A DNA stretch of 64,000 bases from Thiohalocapsa sp963704155 (GTDB lineage Bacteria > Pseudomonadota > Gammaproteobacteria > Chromatiales > Chromatiaceae), in the NCBI GenBank assembly GCA_963704155.1, contig CAVPHF010000033.1:46760-110759 (forward strand), written 5' to 3'. The notes beneath the pieces were generated by a model. That model saw only the letters and a program-made list of their open reading frames with translations, did not search any database and was not told the origin of the DNA. The translations under genes and the position numbers were made by a program. Below are positions 38,349 to 52,963 of this stretch, one piece after another (position 1 is the first letter of the stretch; each line of letters starts with the position of its first letter).

Positions 38349-38969
38349 ATGGCAAGGTATACAGGACCAACCTGCAAGCTGGCTCGACGCGAGGGCGTCG
38401 ATCTCGGGCTGAAGAGCCGTGCACGCGCGCTGGAGACCAAATGCAAGATGGAGAAGATGCCGGGGCAGTCGCAGGACCGCCGCCGCCGCCTCTCCGATTA
38501 TGGTGTCCAGCTGCGCGAGAAGCAGAAGGTGCGCCGAATCTACGGCGTCATGGAGAAGCAGTTCCGTAACTACTACAAGGAAGCCGCGCGACTCAAGGGC
38601 GCGACCGGCGAGAACTTGCTCCAACTGCTCGAGCGGCGACTCGACACCGTCGTTTACCGCATGGGGTTCGGCTCGACCCGCGCCGAGGCGCGGCAGTTGA
38701 TCAATCACAAAGGTGTTCTGGTCAACGGCAAGGTGGTATCCATCCCGTCCTACAGTGTCCTGCCGGAGGACGAGGTCGAGGTCCGCGAGAAGGCGAAGAA
38801 ACAGGTGCGCGTGCAGAATGCGCTGGCACTCGCCGAGCAATACGGGTTTGCCGATTGGGTCGAGGTCGACACCAAGGGCTTCAAGGGCCAATTCAAGCGT
38901 ATTCCGGATCGTGCCGACCTGCCGGCGGATATCAACGAGTCGCTGATCGTCGAGCTCTACTCGAAGTAA
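38349..38969 (+). CDS. rpsD: 30S ribosomal protein S4
   Basis: 206 residues, exact family length. It is a primary 16S rRNA binder and alpha-operon repressor in E. coli. MARYTGPTCKLARREGVDLG and the S4 RNA-binding domain RLDTVVYRMGFGSTRAEARQ are clear. Confidence 0.98.
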   Translation: MARYTGPTCKLARREGVDLGLKSRARALETKCKMEKMPGQSQDRRRRLSDYGVQLREKQKVRRIYGVMEKQFRNYYKEAARLKGATGENLLQLLERRLDTVVYRMGFGSTRAEARQLINHKGVLVNGKVVSIPSYSVLPEDEVEVREKAKKQVRVQNALALAEQYGFADWVEVDTKGFKGQFKRIPDRADLPADINESLIVELYSK

Positions 38970-38991
38970 CCGTATTGCAGGGGTATTTTGT

Positions 38992-40005
38992 ATGGCCGAC
39001 GTCGGTACTGGATTTTTAAAGCCGCGAATCGTCAAGGTCGAGCCCGTCGAGGGCAGCCGGCACCGCGCCAAGGTCTCGCTTGAGCCGCTCGAGCGGGGTT
39101 TCGGCCACACGCTCGGCAACGCGCTTCGGCGCATCCTGCTGTCCTCAATGGACGGCTATGCGGTCACCGAGGTCGAGATCCAGGGCATCCTGCACGAGTA
39201 CACGACCATCGAGGGCGTGCAGCAAGATGTGCTGGAGATCCTGCTCAATCTAAAGCAGTTGGCGATTACGCTGCACGGGCGTGAGGAAGCCACCTTCACG
39301 CTGAGCAAGGTTGGTCCCGGGCCGGTGACGGCGTCGGACATCACAATCGACCACACCGCCGAGATCGCCAACCCGGAGCTGCTGATCGCCAACATCACTG
39401 GCGACAGCGAGCTGAGCATGACGCTGACCGTTCGGCGCGGTCTCGGCTACGAGCCCGCCACGCAGCGCGAGGCCGAGTCCGGCGAGGACCGTCCGATCGG
39501 CAAGCTGCCGTTGGATGCATCCTTCAGCCCAATTCGGCGGGTCGCGATCGAGGTGCAGTCGGCGCGTGTCGAGCAGCGTACCGATCTCGATCGGCTGGTG
39601 GTCGACATTGAGACGAATGGCACCGTGGACCCGAAAGACGCGATTCAGCGCTCTGCGTCGATCCTGCGTGACCAGCTGTCCAGCTTCGTCGACCTCGACC
39701 AGACCGTCGGCACCGAGACCACCGTCGAGCACCTCCCGGAGGAGCCGCCGTTCGATCCGATCCTGGTGCGACCGGTGGACGAACTGGAGCTGACAGTCCG
39801 CTCTGCCAATTGTCTGAAGGCCGAAAATATCTATCTGATCGGTGATCTCATCCAGCGCACCGAGGTGGAGCTGCTGAAGACACCCAATCTCGGCAAAAAG
39901 TCGCTCACCGAGATCAAGGACGTGCTCGCCACTCGGGGGTTGTCGCTCGGCATGCGGCTAGACAACTGGCCGCCCGAGAATATCGAAGAATTAATGGTTA
40001 AGTAA
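38992..40005 (+). CDS. rpoA: DNA-directed RNA polymerase subunit alpha
   Basis: 337 residues. The N-terminal domain (1-235; LEPLERGFGHTLGNALRRIL) dimerises and binds beta and beta'; the C-terminal domain (250-330; NCLKAENIYLIGDLIQRTEV, LGKKSLTEIKDVLA) binds UP elements and activators. Compared with E. coli there are a few extra residues before TGFLKPR (MADVG). Frame intact. Confidence 0.98.
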   Translation: MADVGTGFLKPRIVKVEPVEGSRHRAKVSLEPLERGFGHTLGNALRRILLSSMDGYAVTEVEIQGILHEYTTIEGVQQDVLEILLNLKQLAITLHGREEATFTLSKVGPGPVTASDITIDHTAEIANPELLIANITGDSELSMTLTVRRGLGYEPATQREAESGEDRPIGKLPLDASFSPIRRVAIEVQSARVEQRTDLDRLVVDIETNGTVDPKDAIQRSASILRDQLSSFVDLDQTVGTETTVEHLPEEPPFDPILVRPVDELELTVRSANCLKAENIYLIGDLIQRTEVELLKTPNLGKKSLTEIKDVLATRGLSLGMRLDNWPPENIEELMVK

Positions 40006-40036
40006 CCAGCGCAAGTAACCTAGCGGAAGAAGAACC

Positions 40037-40432
40037 ATGCGCCATCGCAAGGCTGGAAGACGACTCAACCGAAACAGCGCCCACCGCGAGGCGATGTTCA
40101 GAAATATGACTGGCTCGCTGATCCGGCACGAGCTGATCAAGACGACCTTGCCTAAGGCCAAGGAGTTGCGTCGTGTCGCTGAGCCCTTGATCACCCTGGG
40201 CAAGACCGACTCGGTACACCACCGCCGCCTGGCCTTTGCGCGGCTGCGTGACAAAGAGGTGGTCGGCAAGCTGTTCACCGAGATAGGTCCACGTTACGAG
40301 TCCCGCCCCGGCGGCTATCTGCGTATCCTGAAGTGCGGTTATCGGGCCGGCGACGCTGCTCCGATGGCCTATGTGGAACTCGTCGATCGCCCGATCATCG
40401 AGACTGAAGAAGAGGTCGAAGATCTGGATTGA
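40037..40432 (+). CDS. rplQ: 50S ribosomal protein L17
   Basis: 131 residues. It lies near the tunnel exit. MRHRKAGRRLNRNSAHREAM is the family start; GGYLRILKCGYRAGDAAPMA is conserved. It ends the alpha operon, followed by an intrinsic terminator. Confidence 0.98.
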   Translation: MRHRKAGRRLNRNSAHREAMFRNMTGSLIRHELIKTTLPKAKELRRVAEPLITLGKTDSVHHRRLAFARLRDKEVVGKLFTEIGPRYESRPGGYLRILKCGYRAGDAAPMAYVELVDRPIIETEEEVEDLD

Positions 40433-40484
40433 TGCGTGTCCAGCAGGACCGGCCCGCAGGCCGACCTCCTGATGCTGAATAAAC

Positions 40485-40509
40485 AGCCGGGCATTGCCCG
40501 GCTTTTTTT
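40485..40509 (+). terminator. Intrinsic terminator of the alpha operon
   Basis: Perfect 8-bp stem AGCCGGGC / GCCCGGCT with an ATT loop, continuing into a run of T to 40509. It closes the long ribosomal block. Confidence 0.95.
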
Positions 40510-40556
40510 GTGCCCTGGGCCTATGATTCAGCATCGTGACCCAGCAATCCTGAGCC

Positions 40557-41366
40557 ATGGCCATGACCACGCTCCATGATCCGCCAAGGCGTATCGCGCT
40601 CGCGACCGACTTTGGCGACGGACCCTATGTCGGTCAGATCCAGTTGCTGCTCTCCGCTCTGGCGCCCGGCACCCCCGCGGTCGCACTGATCTCCGACCTG
40701 GTGCCGTTCCGCCCTGACCTTGCCGCCTATCTACTGCCGGCGCTGATGGCGCAGATGCCGGATCGGACACTGTTTTGCTGCGTGGTCGATCCCGGCGTCG
40801 GTGGCGAGCGGGGTGTCATCGCTGCCCGTGTGCATGATCAATGGCTGATCGGCCCGGACAACGGCCTACTGGTGCCGAGCATTCGCACCGACGCACAGGC
40901 ATCTGTGCTGCGTGTCCACTGGCGTCCCCGCAGGCTGTCGCACAGCTTTCACGGGCGGGATCTGTTCGCCCCGCTCGCCGCGGCCATGGTCGGCGGCGAG
41001 CTGCCAGAAGCCGAGCCGGCGCGCGTGTCGGAGCTCGTCGGCGCCCATCTTCCCCAAGACTCGGCCAAGGTCTGCTATGTGGACCGATACGGCAATCTGA
41101 TCTCCGGAGTGCGCGCCGCTGATGTCGAACCTGATACCGTGCTCCAGGTCGGGTCGCACCGGATCGCTTTCGCGCGGACCTTCTGCCAGGTACCGGCCGG
41201 GCAGTTGTTTTGGTACGAGAATGCGTTCGGCCTTCTCGAGATCGCGGCCAACCAGGGCAGCGCGTCGCGGTTGTTGGGATTGTCCGCGGGTGACGAGCTG
41301 CCTGTGGTGCGAACGACGCCCGGGTCGCCGGATCGTCATCACCACGGCGACCCAACTGGTATCTGA
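40557..41366 (+). CDS. SAM hydrolase family protein (SAM hydroxide adenosyltransferase, DUF62)
   Basis: 269 residues. Motifs in order: LATDFGDGPYVGQIQ, CCVVDPGVGGERG, GPDNGLLVP, SHSFHGRDLFAPLAA, YVDRYGNLISG and WYENAFGLLEIAANQGSA. These define the PF01887 family, whose members split S-adenosylmethionine into adenosine and methionine or, in halogenase relatives, use chloride or fluoride. No sign of the halogenase-specific loop can be judged by eye, so the hydrolase role is preferred. The C-terminal TTPGSPDRHHHGDPTGI is not family-like. It lies outside the alpha operon behind the terminator. Confidence 0.85.
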   Translation: MAMTTLHDPPRRIALATDFGDGPYVGQIQLLLSALAPGTPAVALISDLVPFRPDLAAYLLPALMAQMPDRTLFCCVVDPGVGGERGVIAARVHDQWLIGPDNGLLVPSIRTDAQASVLRVHWRPRRLSHSFHGRDLFAPLAAAMVGGELPEAEPARVSELVGAHLPQDSAKVCYVDRYGNLISGVRAADVEPDTVLQVGSHRIAFARTFCQVPAGQLFWYENAFGLLEIAANQGSASRLLGLSAGDELPVVRTTPGSPDRHHHGDPTGI

Positions 41367-41489
41367 TTTGCGGCCAATGGCCTAGAATCCGGTCGCAGTC
41401 AGGTGTCGGAAACCGCCGTTGGGCCGTTTCTCGGTCCGCGCGAATGGCACTGTTGATCAAACTGGCTCACTGCGCCGAGGAACGCTTAG

Positions 41490-42029
41490 ATGCCCGTGTA
41501 CGAGTTCTACTGTCCCGAGTGTCATACGCTCTACAACTTCTTCTCGCGCCGCGTCGACACATCCACGCGGCCCGCTTGTCCCAGGTGCGACGGCGGTGCC
41601 TTGGAGCGCCAGGTGTCGATGTTCGCTATCTCCAAGGGACGCGGCGACAACGACGAGTCGGCCGATCTGCCGGCTGGGCTCGATGAGGACAAGATGATGC
41701 AGGCGCTCGCGTCCATGTCGGGCGAGATGGAATCGCTGAACGAGGACGACCCAAAGCAGGCGGCCCGCATGATGCGCCGACTGTTCGATGCCTCCGGCAT
41801 GAAAATCGGCGATGCCATGGCCGAGGCCATGCGTCGGATGGAGGCGGGCGAGGATCCCGACGCGGTCGAGGCCGAACTGGGGGATGCGCTGGAGCAGGAA
41901 GACCCGTTTTCGGCCAGCGGCGGGTCCGGGTTGCCCAGCTTGAGGGCGCTGCGGCGCGGTCTGTTGCCACCGAAGCGTGATGAGACCTGGTATCCACTAA
42001 AGTCCGCCGGCGAGGGGGCAGCCGACTGA
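41490..42029 (+). CDS. FmdB-family zinc ribbon protein
   Basis: 179 residues. The N-terminal zinc ribbon (MPVYEFYCPECHTLYNFFSR ... CPRCDGGALERQVSMFAI) has two CxxC pairs and matches the FmdB/CxxC_CXXC_SSSS family of putative regulatory proteins. Residues 65-150 are acidic and helical with repeated Met, ending in PPKRDETWYPLKSAGEGAAD. No biochemical role is established for the family. The 347-base interval after it (42030-42376) holds an inverted repeat but no gene. Confidence 0.75.
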   Translation: MPVYEFYCPECHTLYNFFSRRVDTSTRPACPRCDGGALERQVSMFAISKGRGDNDESADLPAGLDEDKMMQALASMSGEMESLNEDDPKQAARMMRRLFDASGMKIGDAMAEAMRRMEAGEDPDAVEAELGDALEQEDPFSASGGSGLPSLRALRRGLLPPKRDETWYPLKSAGEGAAD

Positions 42030-42219
42030 TATTTGGCCAGGATGGCCAATAGATCAGCTCTGCGCTGGCGTTTCGGGTCTGCCCCGATCGCGACGGCGGG
42101 CGCGCCGGCGAGCCGTTTGAATTGAGTCGGAGAATGAATGGTTGGGAGCAGGGCGCCTTTGGCGCTATGCTCTTAACCGCGGTTTCTCGTGCTGCACCGC
42201 GGAAAATGCCGGGGCCGTT

Positions 42220-42275
42220 CGTTGTCGTAATCGAATCCGTCATCGGCGTCGCGCCAATACTCGATTACGACAACG
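42220..42275. repeat. 15-bp inverted repeat in a noncoding gap
   Basis: CGTTGTCGTAATCGA (42220-42234) and its exact complement TCGATTACGACAACG (42261-42275) with a 26-base loop. The right arm is followed by another ACAACGA, a short direct reiteration. It lies between the FmdB-type gene and the DUF533 gene. Possibly a transcript-end structure or a small mobile remnant. Confidence 0.6.
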
Positions 42276-42376
42276 ACAACGATCAGAGACGGTCTCGGAA
42301 CCCCTGCACTACTGCACTAGGTTCAAGCCTGGCGAGTGACCGGGCAATAAGCACCCTCGACCCAAGGAGATCGACA

Positions 42377-43237
42377 ATGGCCAATTTCGCTGATCTGGTA
42401 GGCGCCTTTATGCAGAACGCGATGACGCAATCGGGCGGCGCCCGCGTGGGCAGCGTACTGGACGAACTGCAACGCGGGGGGCTGCCTGGGCTCGGCGGAG
42501 GCGCGAGCGCTGGCGGTTCGAATGACCTGCTCGGCGGCATCCTCGAAGCCGTCAAGGGCGGCTTGGGCAATGCCGCCCATAACCCAGGCCAGGCGGGCGG
42601 AATCGGCGCTGTGCTGGGCTCGCTGCTCGGCGGCGGTAAGGGCGCGGTGCAGGGCGGTATGCTGGCGGTGCTGGCAAGCGTGGCCATGAAGGCGCTCAGC
42701 TCGGCTGGACAGGATGCGCAGGGTGCGGGTTCGGGCGCGGGCCCCGGTGCCGAACCGAGCGGCGGCTTCGGCGGATTTCCGGGCACAGTCGGCGCCGTGC
42801 TCGGCCGCAATCAGGGTCCCTGGTCGGGCGGCGACGTGCCGATCGGCATGCGCGTTCCCCGCAACACCGCGGAGCAGGAGGCGTTGGAGTCGACCGCCCA
42901 GTTGGTTCTCAAGGGCATGATCAACGCCGCCAAATCCGATGGCCAGATCTCGCCCAGCGAGATGCAGCGCATCGTCAGCAAACTGCACGAATCCGGCACC
43001 GACCAGGGCCTACAGCAATGGGTGCTGCAACAAATGCAGGAGCCCTTGAACGTGCAGGCGTTCGCCGCCGAGATCCCGAATCAGGAGGTCGCGGCGCAGG
43101 TCTACGCCGCGTCGCTGCTCGCGATAGAGGTCGACACCGACGCCGAACGCCGTTACCTGCAACAGCTGGCGCAGTCGTCCGGCCTGCATCCGCTGGTGGT
43201 TGGACAGATTCACCAGTCGTTAGGCGTCACCGCCTAG
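42377..43237 (+). CDS. DUF533 (YebE/TerB-like) protein
   Basis: 286 residues from ATG 42377, nine bases after AAGGAGA. The N-terminal half is Gly/Ala-rich with low complexity (GGLPGLGGGASAGGSNDLLG; one hydrophobic stretch GAVLGSLLGGGKGAVQGGML). The C-terminal half (residues 165-286: LVLKGMINAAKSDGQISPSE, then EIPNQEVAAQVYAASLLAIE) matches DUF533/PF04391, a TerB-like helical domain found in inner-membrane-associated proteins such as E. coli YebE. Function unknown. Convergent with uvrA. Confidence 0.8.
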   Translation: MANFADLVGAFMQNAMTQSGGARVGSVLDELQRGGLPGLGGGASAGGSNDLLGGILEAVKGGLGNAAHNPGQAGGIGAVLGSLLGGGKGAVQGGMLAVLASVAMKALSSAGQDAQGAGSGAGPGAEPSGGFGGFPGTVGAVLGRNQGPWSGGDVPIGMRVPRNTAEQEALESTAQLVLKGMINAAKSDGQISPSEMQRIVSKLHESGTDQGLQQWVLQQMQEPLNVQAFAAEIPNQEVAAQVYAASLLAIEVDTDAERRYLQQLAQSSGLHPLVVGQIHQSLGVTA

Positions 43238-43312
43238 AGGCGATGCTTGGGTCGACCCGCCTGGATCGGGACATGGCGCAAGCCACTGGAGCGGAGCCGG
43301 AGTCCTCTCGTT

Positions 43313-48926
<5,614 letters not shown>

Positions 48927-49245
48927 CTGGGCAGGGGTCCTGAGGGATGGTGCGAAAAGAGCTTGAACACCGCAAAATGGACGGGTGCGGCGAAATTCGC
49001 CAATCTGCTGGCATCGAGGGCTGGCTGGCCCAAGGCCTCAAGCAGCGGTCACCACCCCGACCGGCGACGGCTTTCGAGTTGCAGGGTGCGGAGGATACAG
49101 AGGGAAAGCTTCGGAATCCTAACAGCAGTCAGGCAAGCCGCGCACCCGACGAGATCGCCCTTCTTATTTGCCAAGGATGCGCAATAATCGGCGAGCGCCT
49201 CGTTCGTCTATGCTCGCCCTTCAACCACGCCACCGCGGTATCCCG

Positions 49246-50097
49246 ATGCAGCAACTCACGCCGGAAGGCCAACAGGTCGTCTCCAATCTGTCGCAACGCT
49301 ACGGGTTCAGCCCCGATGCAGTCACCCACATGCTGTTCGCGGTCCTGCACGGCAACGGCAGCATGGCGCAATTCGATCACCCCGAGTTCGCCGGCTCCGG
49401 CCAGTGGATGCAGGGCGGTATGATGATGCTGGGCGACATGTTCAACCACACGCTGAAGGGCCGCGTCGACGCGCTGTGCAACGAGATCTCCGGCATCCTG
49501 GCGAATCAGCCGGGGCTGTTGCGGTCGGGGAGTTTTCAGTCTCAGTCCCAGGGTGGCGGCGGCCAGCAGAGTCAACACGCCGGCGGCCGCTCGATGGGCG
49601 AGTCGAGTCTGTTCGTGCCGGATCCGGCCGACCTCTGGTGGCCGCGAGCACTCGGCGAGCCGAATGCGACCGGCTCCCAGAACCATGTCCGCTATGCCTA
49701 CTTTGCCGGTGCCCGCCGCTTGGCCGTGGAGACCGGTGGGCAGGTCTGGGTCTACGACACCCAGGATCACCAGATCGGCGGCTTCTCACAGCAGCAGGGC
49801 ATGGGCGGTTCGATCCTGTTCACCAGTCAGTTCGGCACGGTCAACCTGACCACGCTGCCTGTGGTGTCGATCAACGGCCAGCCCCAGCACCCGCCCCGGG
49901 TTCAGAATCAGGTCCCGTCGCCTAGTGCGCAACCCGTTGGTGCACCGCCCGCGGCTGATCTCCAAGGCGGCCCCATGGCATCGAGCGAACAAGACATCTA
50001 TGGGGCCATCGAGCGGCTGGGCAAGCTGCATGCAAACGGCCTGCTGACGGACGACGAGTTTTCGCAGAAGAAGACCGAGCTCTTGGGCCGGATCTGA
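49246..50097 (+). CDS. SHOCT-domain protein of unknown function
   Basis: 283 residues from ATG 49246 (MQQLTPEGQQVVSNLSQRYG); ATG 49210 or 49168 would lengthen it without clear support, and no strong ribosome binding site decides. The N-terminal segment resembles helical domains often found with SHOCT. The centre (120-200: SLFVPDPADLWWPRALGEPN) is unassigned; the last 34 residues (IYGAIERLGKLHANGLLTDD, EFSQKKTELLGRI) are a SHOCT motif, an oligomerisation tag. The 319 bases between it and uvrA (48927-49245) contain no other gene, and I see no LexA-type box there. Confidence 0.65.
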   Translation: MQQLTPEGQQVVSNLSQRYGFSPDAVTHMLFAVLHGNGSMAQFDHPEFAGSGQWMQGGMMMLGDMFNHTLKGRVDALCNEISGILANQPGLLRSGSFQSQSQGGGGQQSQHAGGRSMGESSLFVPDPADLWWPRALGEPNATGSQNHVRYAYFAGARRLAVETGGQVWVYDTQDHQIGGFSQQQGMGGSILFTSQFGTVNLTTLPVVSINGQPQHPPRVQNQVPSPSAQPVGAPPAADLQGGPMASSEQDIYGAIERLGKLHANGLLTDDEFSQKKTELLGRI

Positions 50098-50177
50098 CCT
50101 GACCGATCGAACTGTTGCCGGCAGGAATAAGGATGACCAATTTGAGGTACTTATTCGCGGCCATCGAATAAATGGCT

Positions 50178-50954
50178 TTACCAAGGGCGCGTCCGTCGCC
50201 GGCGCCCCAGCGAGGCACCTGCGATGCCGGCAAGCACCAGCGCCAACGTGCCGGGGAGAGGGACCGGTGCGATGGCCGCCGCGTGGAGCAGGTCGGTCGA
50301 TGTGTAGTTCTCGGCCCGCGTTCCCAGCTCCAGCCCGTATTGGGTGCCGGTCATATCAGACAGGGCGATCGGGACGACGGCGCATTTGGCGGCGTTTCCG
50401 GGTCCGTAGCAGCCGCCGGGCGGTGTCGTAGGGTCGAGCGCGGGCCCCGACCTGAATCCGGCGCCGATGAAGTCGGTCAGTTCGGTGCCGACCAAGGCAT
50501 CGACCGTGAAGTTCGTGGTCGCGTCGCCGAAGCGGCCGATGATGCCGGCGCCGTCCAGCACCGGATCGACAATGAAACCGACACCGTATTTTCCGGGCAC
50601 GAAAGGATTTGTTTGATCGAATATTGCGATGGTGATGCCACCGATTGGGTCGTCCGCAAAGGAGGCGACGCTGTACTCGGTGCCGGCGATGGTCATCTGC
50701 GCGGAGATCGGCGAGTGGGCGATGAACCCTGTGATTCCGAGTGCGGCCACAAGATTTGGGCTGCTGTCATCGAAACTGGCAACGAGCTCGAACGGCGTCC
50801 GCGGGCCGAAGGGGATTTGCGTGCCGCCGGCAGGCGTGAGGCTGTCCGTGGTCCCGAAGAATCCTGAATAGGTGAAGTTGACCACCGTCGCCTGCGCGGG
50901 AACGGTATTGACGGCAGCGAGCAGGCACAAGGCAGCAAGCTGGATCTTTATCAT
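50178..50954 (-). CDS. PEP-CTERM sorting-domain protein
   Basis: 258 residues. Signal peptide MIKIQLAALCLLAAVNTVPA (cleavage after QA-T), a beta-rich secreted body, and a C-terminal tail APVPLPGTLALVLAGIAGAS followed by GRRRR. This motif-hydrophobic helix-Arg cluster is the PEP-CTERM signal, recognised by exosortase EpsH in exopolysaccharide-producing Gram-negatives. No exosortase gene is in the window. Substrate and role unknown. Confidence 0.85.
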   Translation of the reverse strand: MIKIQLAALCLLAAVNTVPAQATVVNFTYSGFFGTTDSLTPAGGTQIPFGPRTPFELVASFDDSSPNLVAALGITGFIAHSPISAQMTIAGTEYSVASFADDPIGGITIAIFDQTNPFVPGKYGVGFIVDPVLDGAGIIGRFGDATTNFTVDALVGTELTDFIGAGFRSGPALDPTTPPGGCYGPGNAAKCAVVPIALSDMTGTQYGLELGTRAENYTSTDLLHAAAIAPVPLPGTLALVLAGIAGASLGRRRRTRPW

Positions 50955-51120
50955 TGTATTATTTATCTTATTGATATCAATGGGTTGAGTCGACGCCTGA
51001 ACCGCGCAAACCGACCGGGTTCGCGCGCAGTGTTGAGCCGGGCAGGCATTCGTGTCAACGCAATAATGAGTCAGGGGAGCGGAAGCGTCCGCAAGCCGGC
51101 CCAGCCGGGGATTATGGTGA

Positions 51121-51252
51121 ATGGCCAGGCCCCTTCGTCACGAATGTGCCGGTGCGCTGTATCGCGGACAGCTTCGTGGAGTCTTTGCGGCGACAGTTGC
51201 CGAAGCACCGCGACCTCCGCGAGGTCCCGCAGTCACAGCGCCGGCCTCCCCA
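51121..51252 (+). pseudogene. RAYT transposase remnant (internal deletion)
   Basis: 51121-51165 reads MARPLRHECAGALYR, the start typical of REP-associated tyrosine transposases. From 51167 in another frame the sequence reads DSFVESLRRQLPKHRDLREV, then PQSQRRP, the typical end of the same family (compare FVDRLRQTLPPDRDLSEVPS in the copy at 63243). The whole catalytic middle is missing. It abuts the end of the integron integrase gene. The rest of 50955-51252 shows nothing. Confidence 0.7.
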
Positions 51253-52806
51253 TCAAAGATCCAGCGGACTCTTCGCTTCTTTAACGGTCATGCTGGGCAC
51301 CGTATGCGTATAGATCATCGTCGTCTTCACGCTGCTATGGCCCAACAGCTCCTGGATGGTGCGGATGTCGTAGTTCGCCTGCAATAGATGTGAGGCATAG
51401 CTGTGCCTCAAGGTATGGGCCGAGGCGCGCTTGGGGATTGCGGCCTCCTGTACCGCGACCTTGAGTGCCTTTTGCAGCGCGGTCTCGTGAAGGTGATAGC
51501 GGCGCCGCTCAGAGGTCTTGGGGATCGCGGTCAGCTTGGCCGCGGGGAAGAACCACTGCCAGGCCAACTCCTTCGCTGCCGACTTGGATTTCTGCTCATA
51601 GCGGTTGGGTAGAAAGGTACCGGCATAACCCGCCGCCAGGTCCGCGCGGTGGACGCTTGCCACCCTGTCAAGCTGCGCCCGCAGCGCCGGCATCAAGACC
51701 ACGGGCAGGGGCAGGGTTCGGTCCTTTTGGCCCTTGCCGTCGTGTACCGTCAGCACCCCAACCTCCAGATTGACGTCCTGTACCCGCAGCTTCAGGCATT
51801 CGAACAGCCGCAGGCCGCAACCGTAAAGGAGCTTGGTCGGCAGGTCGAACGGCGGCGCAAGCCGATCGATCACCCGCTGCACCTCCTCGCGAGAGAGCAC
51901 GACGGGAACGTACGGCCGCCGCTTGGCCCGCACGACACCCTCGACCTGGCCGAACTCTCTGCCGAGTACATGCCTGAACACGAACAGCAGGGCATTGAAT
52001 GCCTGGTTCTGGCTCGACGCGGAGACATTCCTATCCACCGCGAGATGGGTTAGAAACGACTTCACGTCGTCCATGATCAGCTCCGAGGGAGGCTTGTTGC
52101 GGGTGAAGCCCTGTAGCTTCCGCGCCCAACTCGTATAGCTCTTCAGTGTCTTCCCGGAGTAATGGCGGACCTTGATGGAGTCCGACAGTCGGCTATACAG
52201 CGCCGGCCAATCGTTGGGCACTGCGACGTTTGCAGCGGGCGCAGTCGTCGGAACGGTAGGGTCGCCGCGGGCTGGCTCGGGCGTGGACGACGACGTCGGC
52301 TTCAGCGATGCGTTTGTGCTCGCATCCTGTTGCGCCGCGCTGGCTGTGGCGGGACTCCTGGCGGCAGGGGTGGTGGGACCAGGGGTACCGCCGCGCTCGG
52401 CGATTGGCGAGGACGCGGTTTTTACCCGATACCGATCCTCGCCGCCGGAGTTCGAAATAGCTGATTGGCGTGGCGCTGCATCGTAGGCGACTGACGGCCG
52501 CTCACCAGCGGGCCGATCGGATCCCAGCGCGACAGGTGGCTGATTCAGCTTTCCGGCTTGGAGAAAATAAAGCCGAACCGCGTCCACTGCCTGCGTACGC
52601 ATCCAGTCCGCCTGGTTCTTCTCCCGGAGCTTGTGGAGAAAGGCTCGCACACTCTCACGTTCGAGCGGACTCTGCTCATACTTGCCGCAGAAATCGAGAT
52701 AGAACCGCAGCCATTTGCGATAGTGCGTTTGCTGGTGCGCGGGGATGGCGTTCTGCGACAAGGTCTCGTCGTAACGCGCCAGGAGATCGGGCGGGATGGG
52801 CAGCAT
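51253..52806 (-). CDS. intI: Integron integrase with extra N-terminal domain
   Basis: 517 residues from ATG 52806 (MLPIPPDLLARYDETL, AAGGGA upstream); an in-frame ATG at 52872 is the alternative. Residues 200-300 are the core-binding domain and 300-517 the tyrosine recombinase domain with catalytic R333 (GCGLRL), H464 and R467 (HTLRHSYASHLL), H490 (LLGHSS) and Y499 (TTMIYTH). The stretch ELAWQWFFPA...RRRYHLHETALQKAL is the extra patch that separates integron integrases from XerCD. Residues 1-90 look like a second SAM-like DNA-binding domain, joined by a Pro/Ala/Ser/Thr-rich linker (about 95-198). Usual IntI is about 320-340 residues. Oriented away from the cassette array, as in all integrons. 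Confidence 0.92.
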   Translation of the reverse strand: MLPIPPDLLARYDETLSQNAIPAHQQTHYRKWLRFYLDFCGKYEQSPLERESVRAFLHKLREKNQADWMRTQAVDAVRLYFLQAGKLNQPPVALGSDRPAGERPSVAYDAAPRQSAISNSGGEDRYRVKTASSPIAERGGTPGPTTPAARSPATASAAQQDASTNASLKPTSSSTPEPARGDPTVPTTAPAANVAVPNDWPALYSRLSDSIKVRHYSGKTLKSYTSWARKLQGFTRNKPPSELIMDDVKSFLTHLAVDRNVSASSQNQAFNALLFVFRHVLGREFGQVEGVVRAKRRPYVPVVLSREEVQRVIDRLAPPFDLPTKLLYGCGLRLFECLKLRVQDVNLEVGVLTVHDGKGQKDRTLPLPVVLMPALRAQLDRVASVHRADLAAGYAGTFLPNRYEQKSKSAAKELAWQWFFPAAKLTAIPKTSERRRYHLHETALQKALKVAVQEAAIPKRASAHTLRHSYASHLLQANYDIRTIQELLGHSSVKTTMIYTHTVPSMTVKEAKSPLDL

Positions 52807-52945
52807 CTGAAGGTATCCCTTCTTCTGTCTAACACGCCGGCTCGGGAAGTTATACGGAAGCAAAACTAGCATTCATGGAGTTTCGTTGTCAACGCTGGGC
52901 GGGGGGTGGTAAGTTACACGGAAACGGTAGAATCAATTGTTAGGT
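52807..52945 (+). other. attI region with crossover site
   Basis: The stretch between the integrase start and the first cassette. The core GTTAGGT at 52939-52945 fits GTTRRRY, so recombination would occur between G52939 and T52940. GC content falls sharply right after this site, consistent with a chromosome/cassette boundary. Confidence 0.7.
52863..52892 (-). promoter_or_regulatory. Putative intI promoter
   Basis: On the minus strand TTGACA (52892-52887), an 18-base spacer and TGCTAGTTT giving an extended -10 (TAGTTT, 52868-52863). It would start transcription about 50 bases before the intI ATG. No CTG-N10-CAG LexA operator was found by eye. Confidence 0.5.
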
Positions 52946-52963
52946 GCAGAAAGAAAGTAGACT

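Noticed and set aside
48927..49245. LexA operator in front of uvrA
   Set aside because: No CTG-N10-CAG site is visible in the interval.
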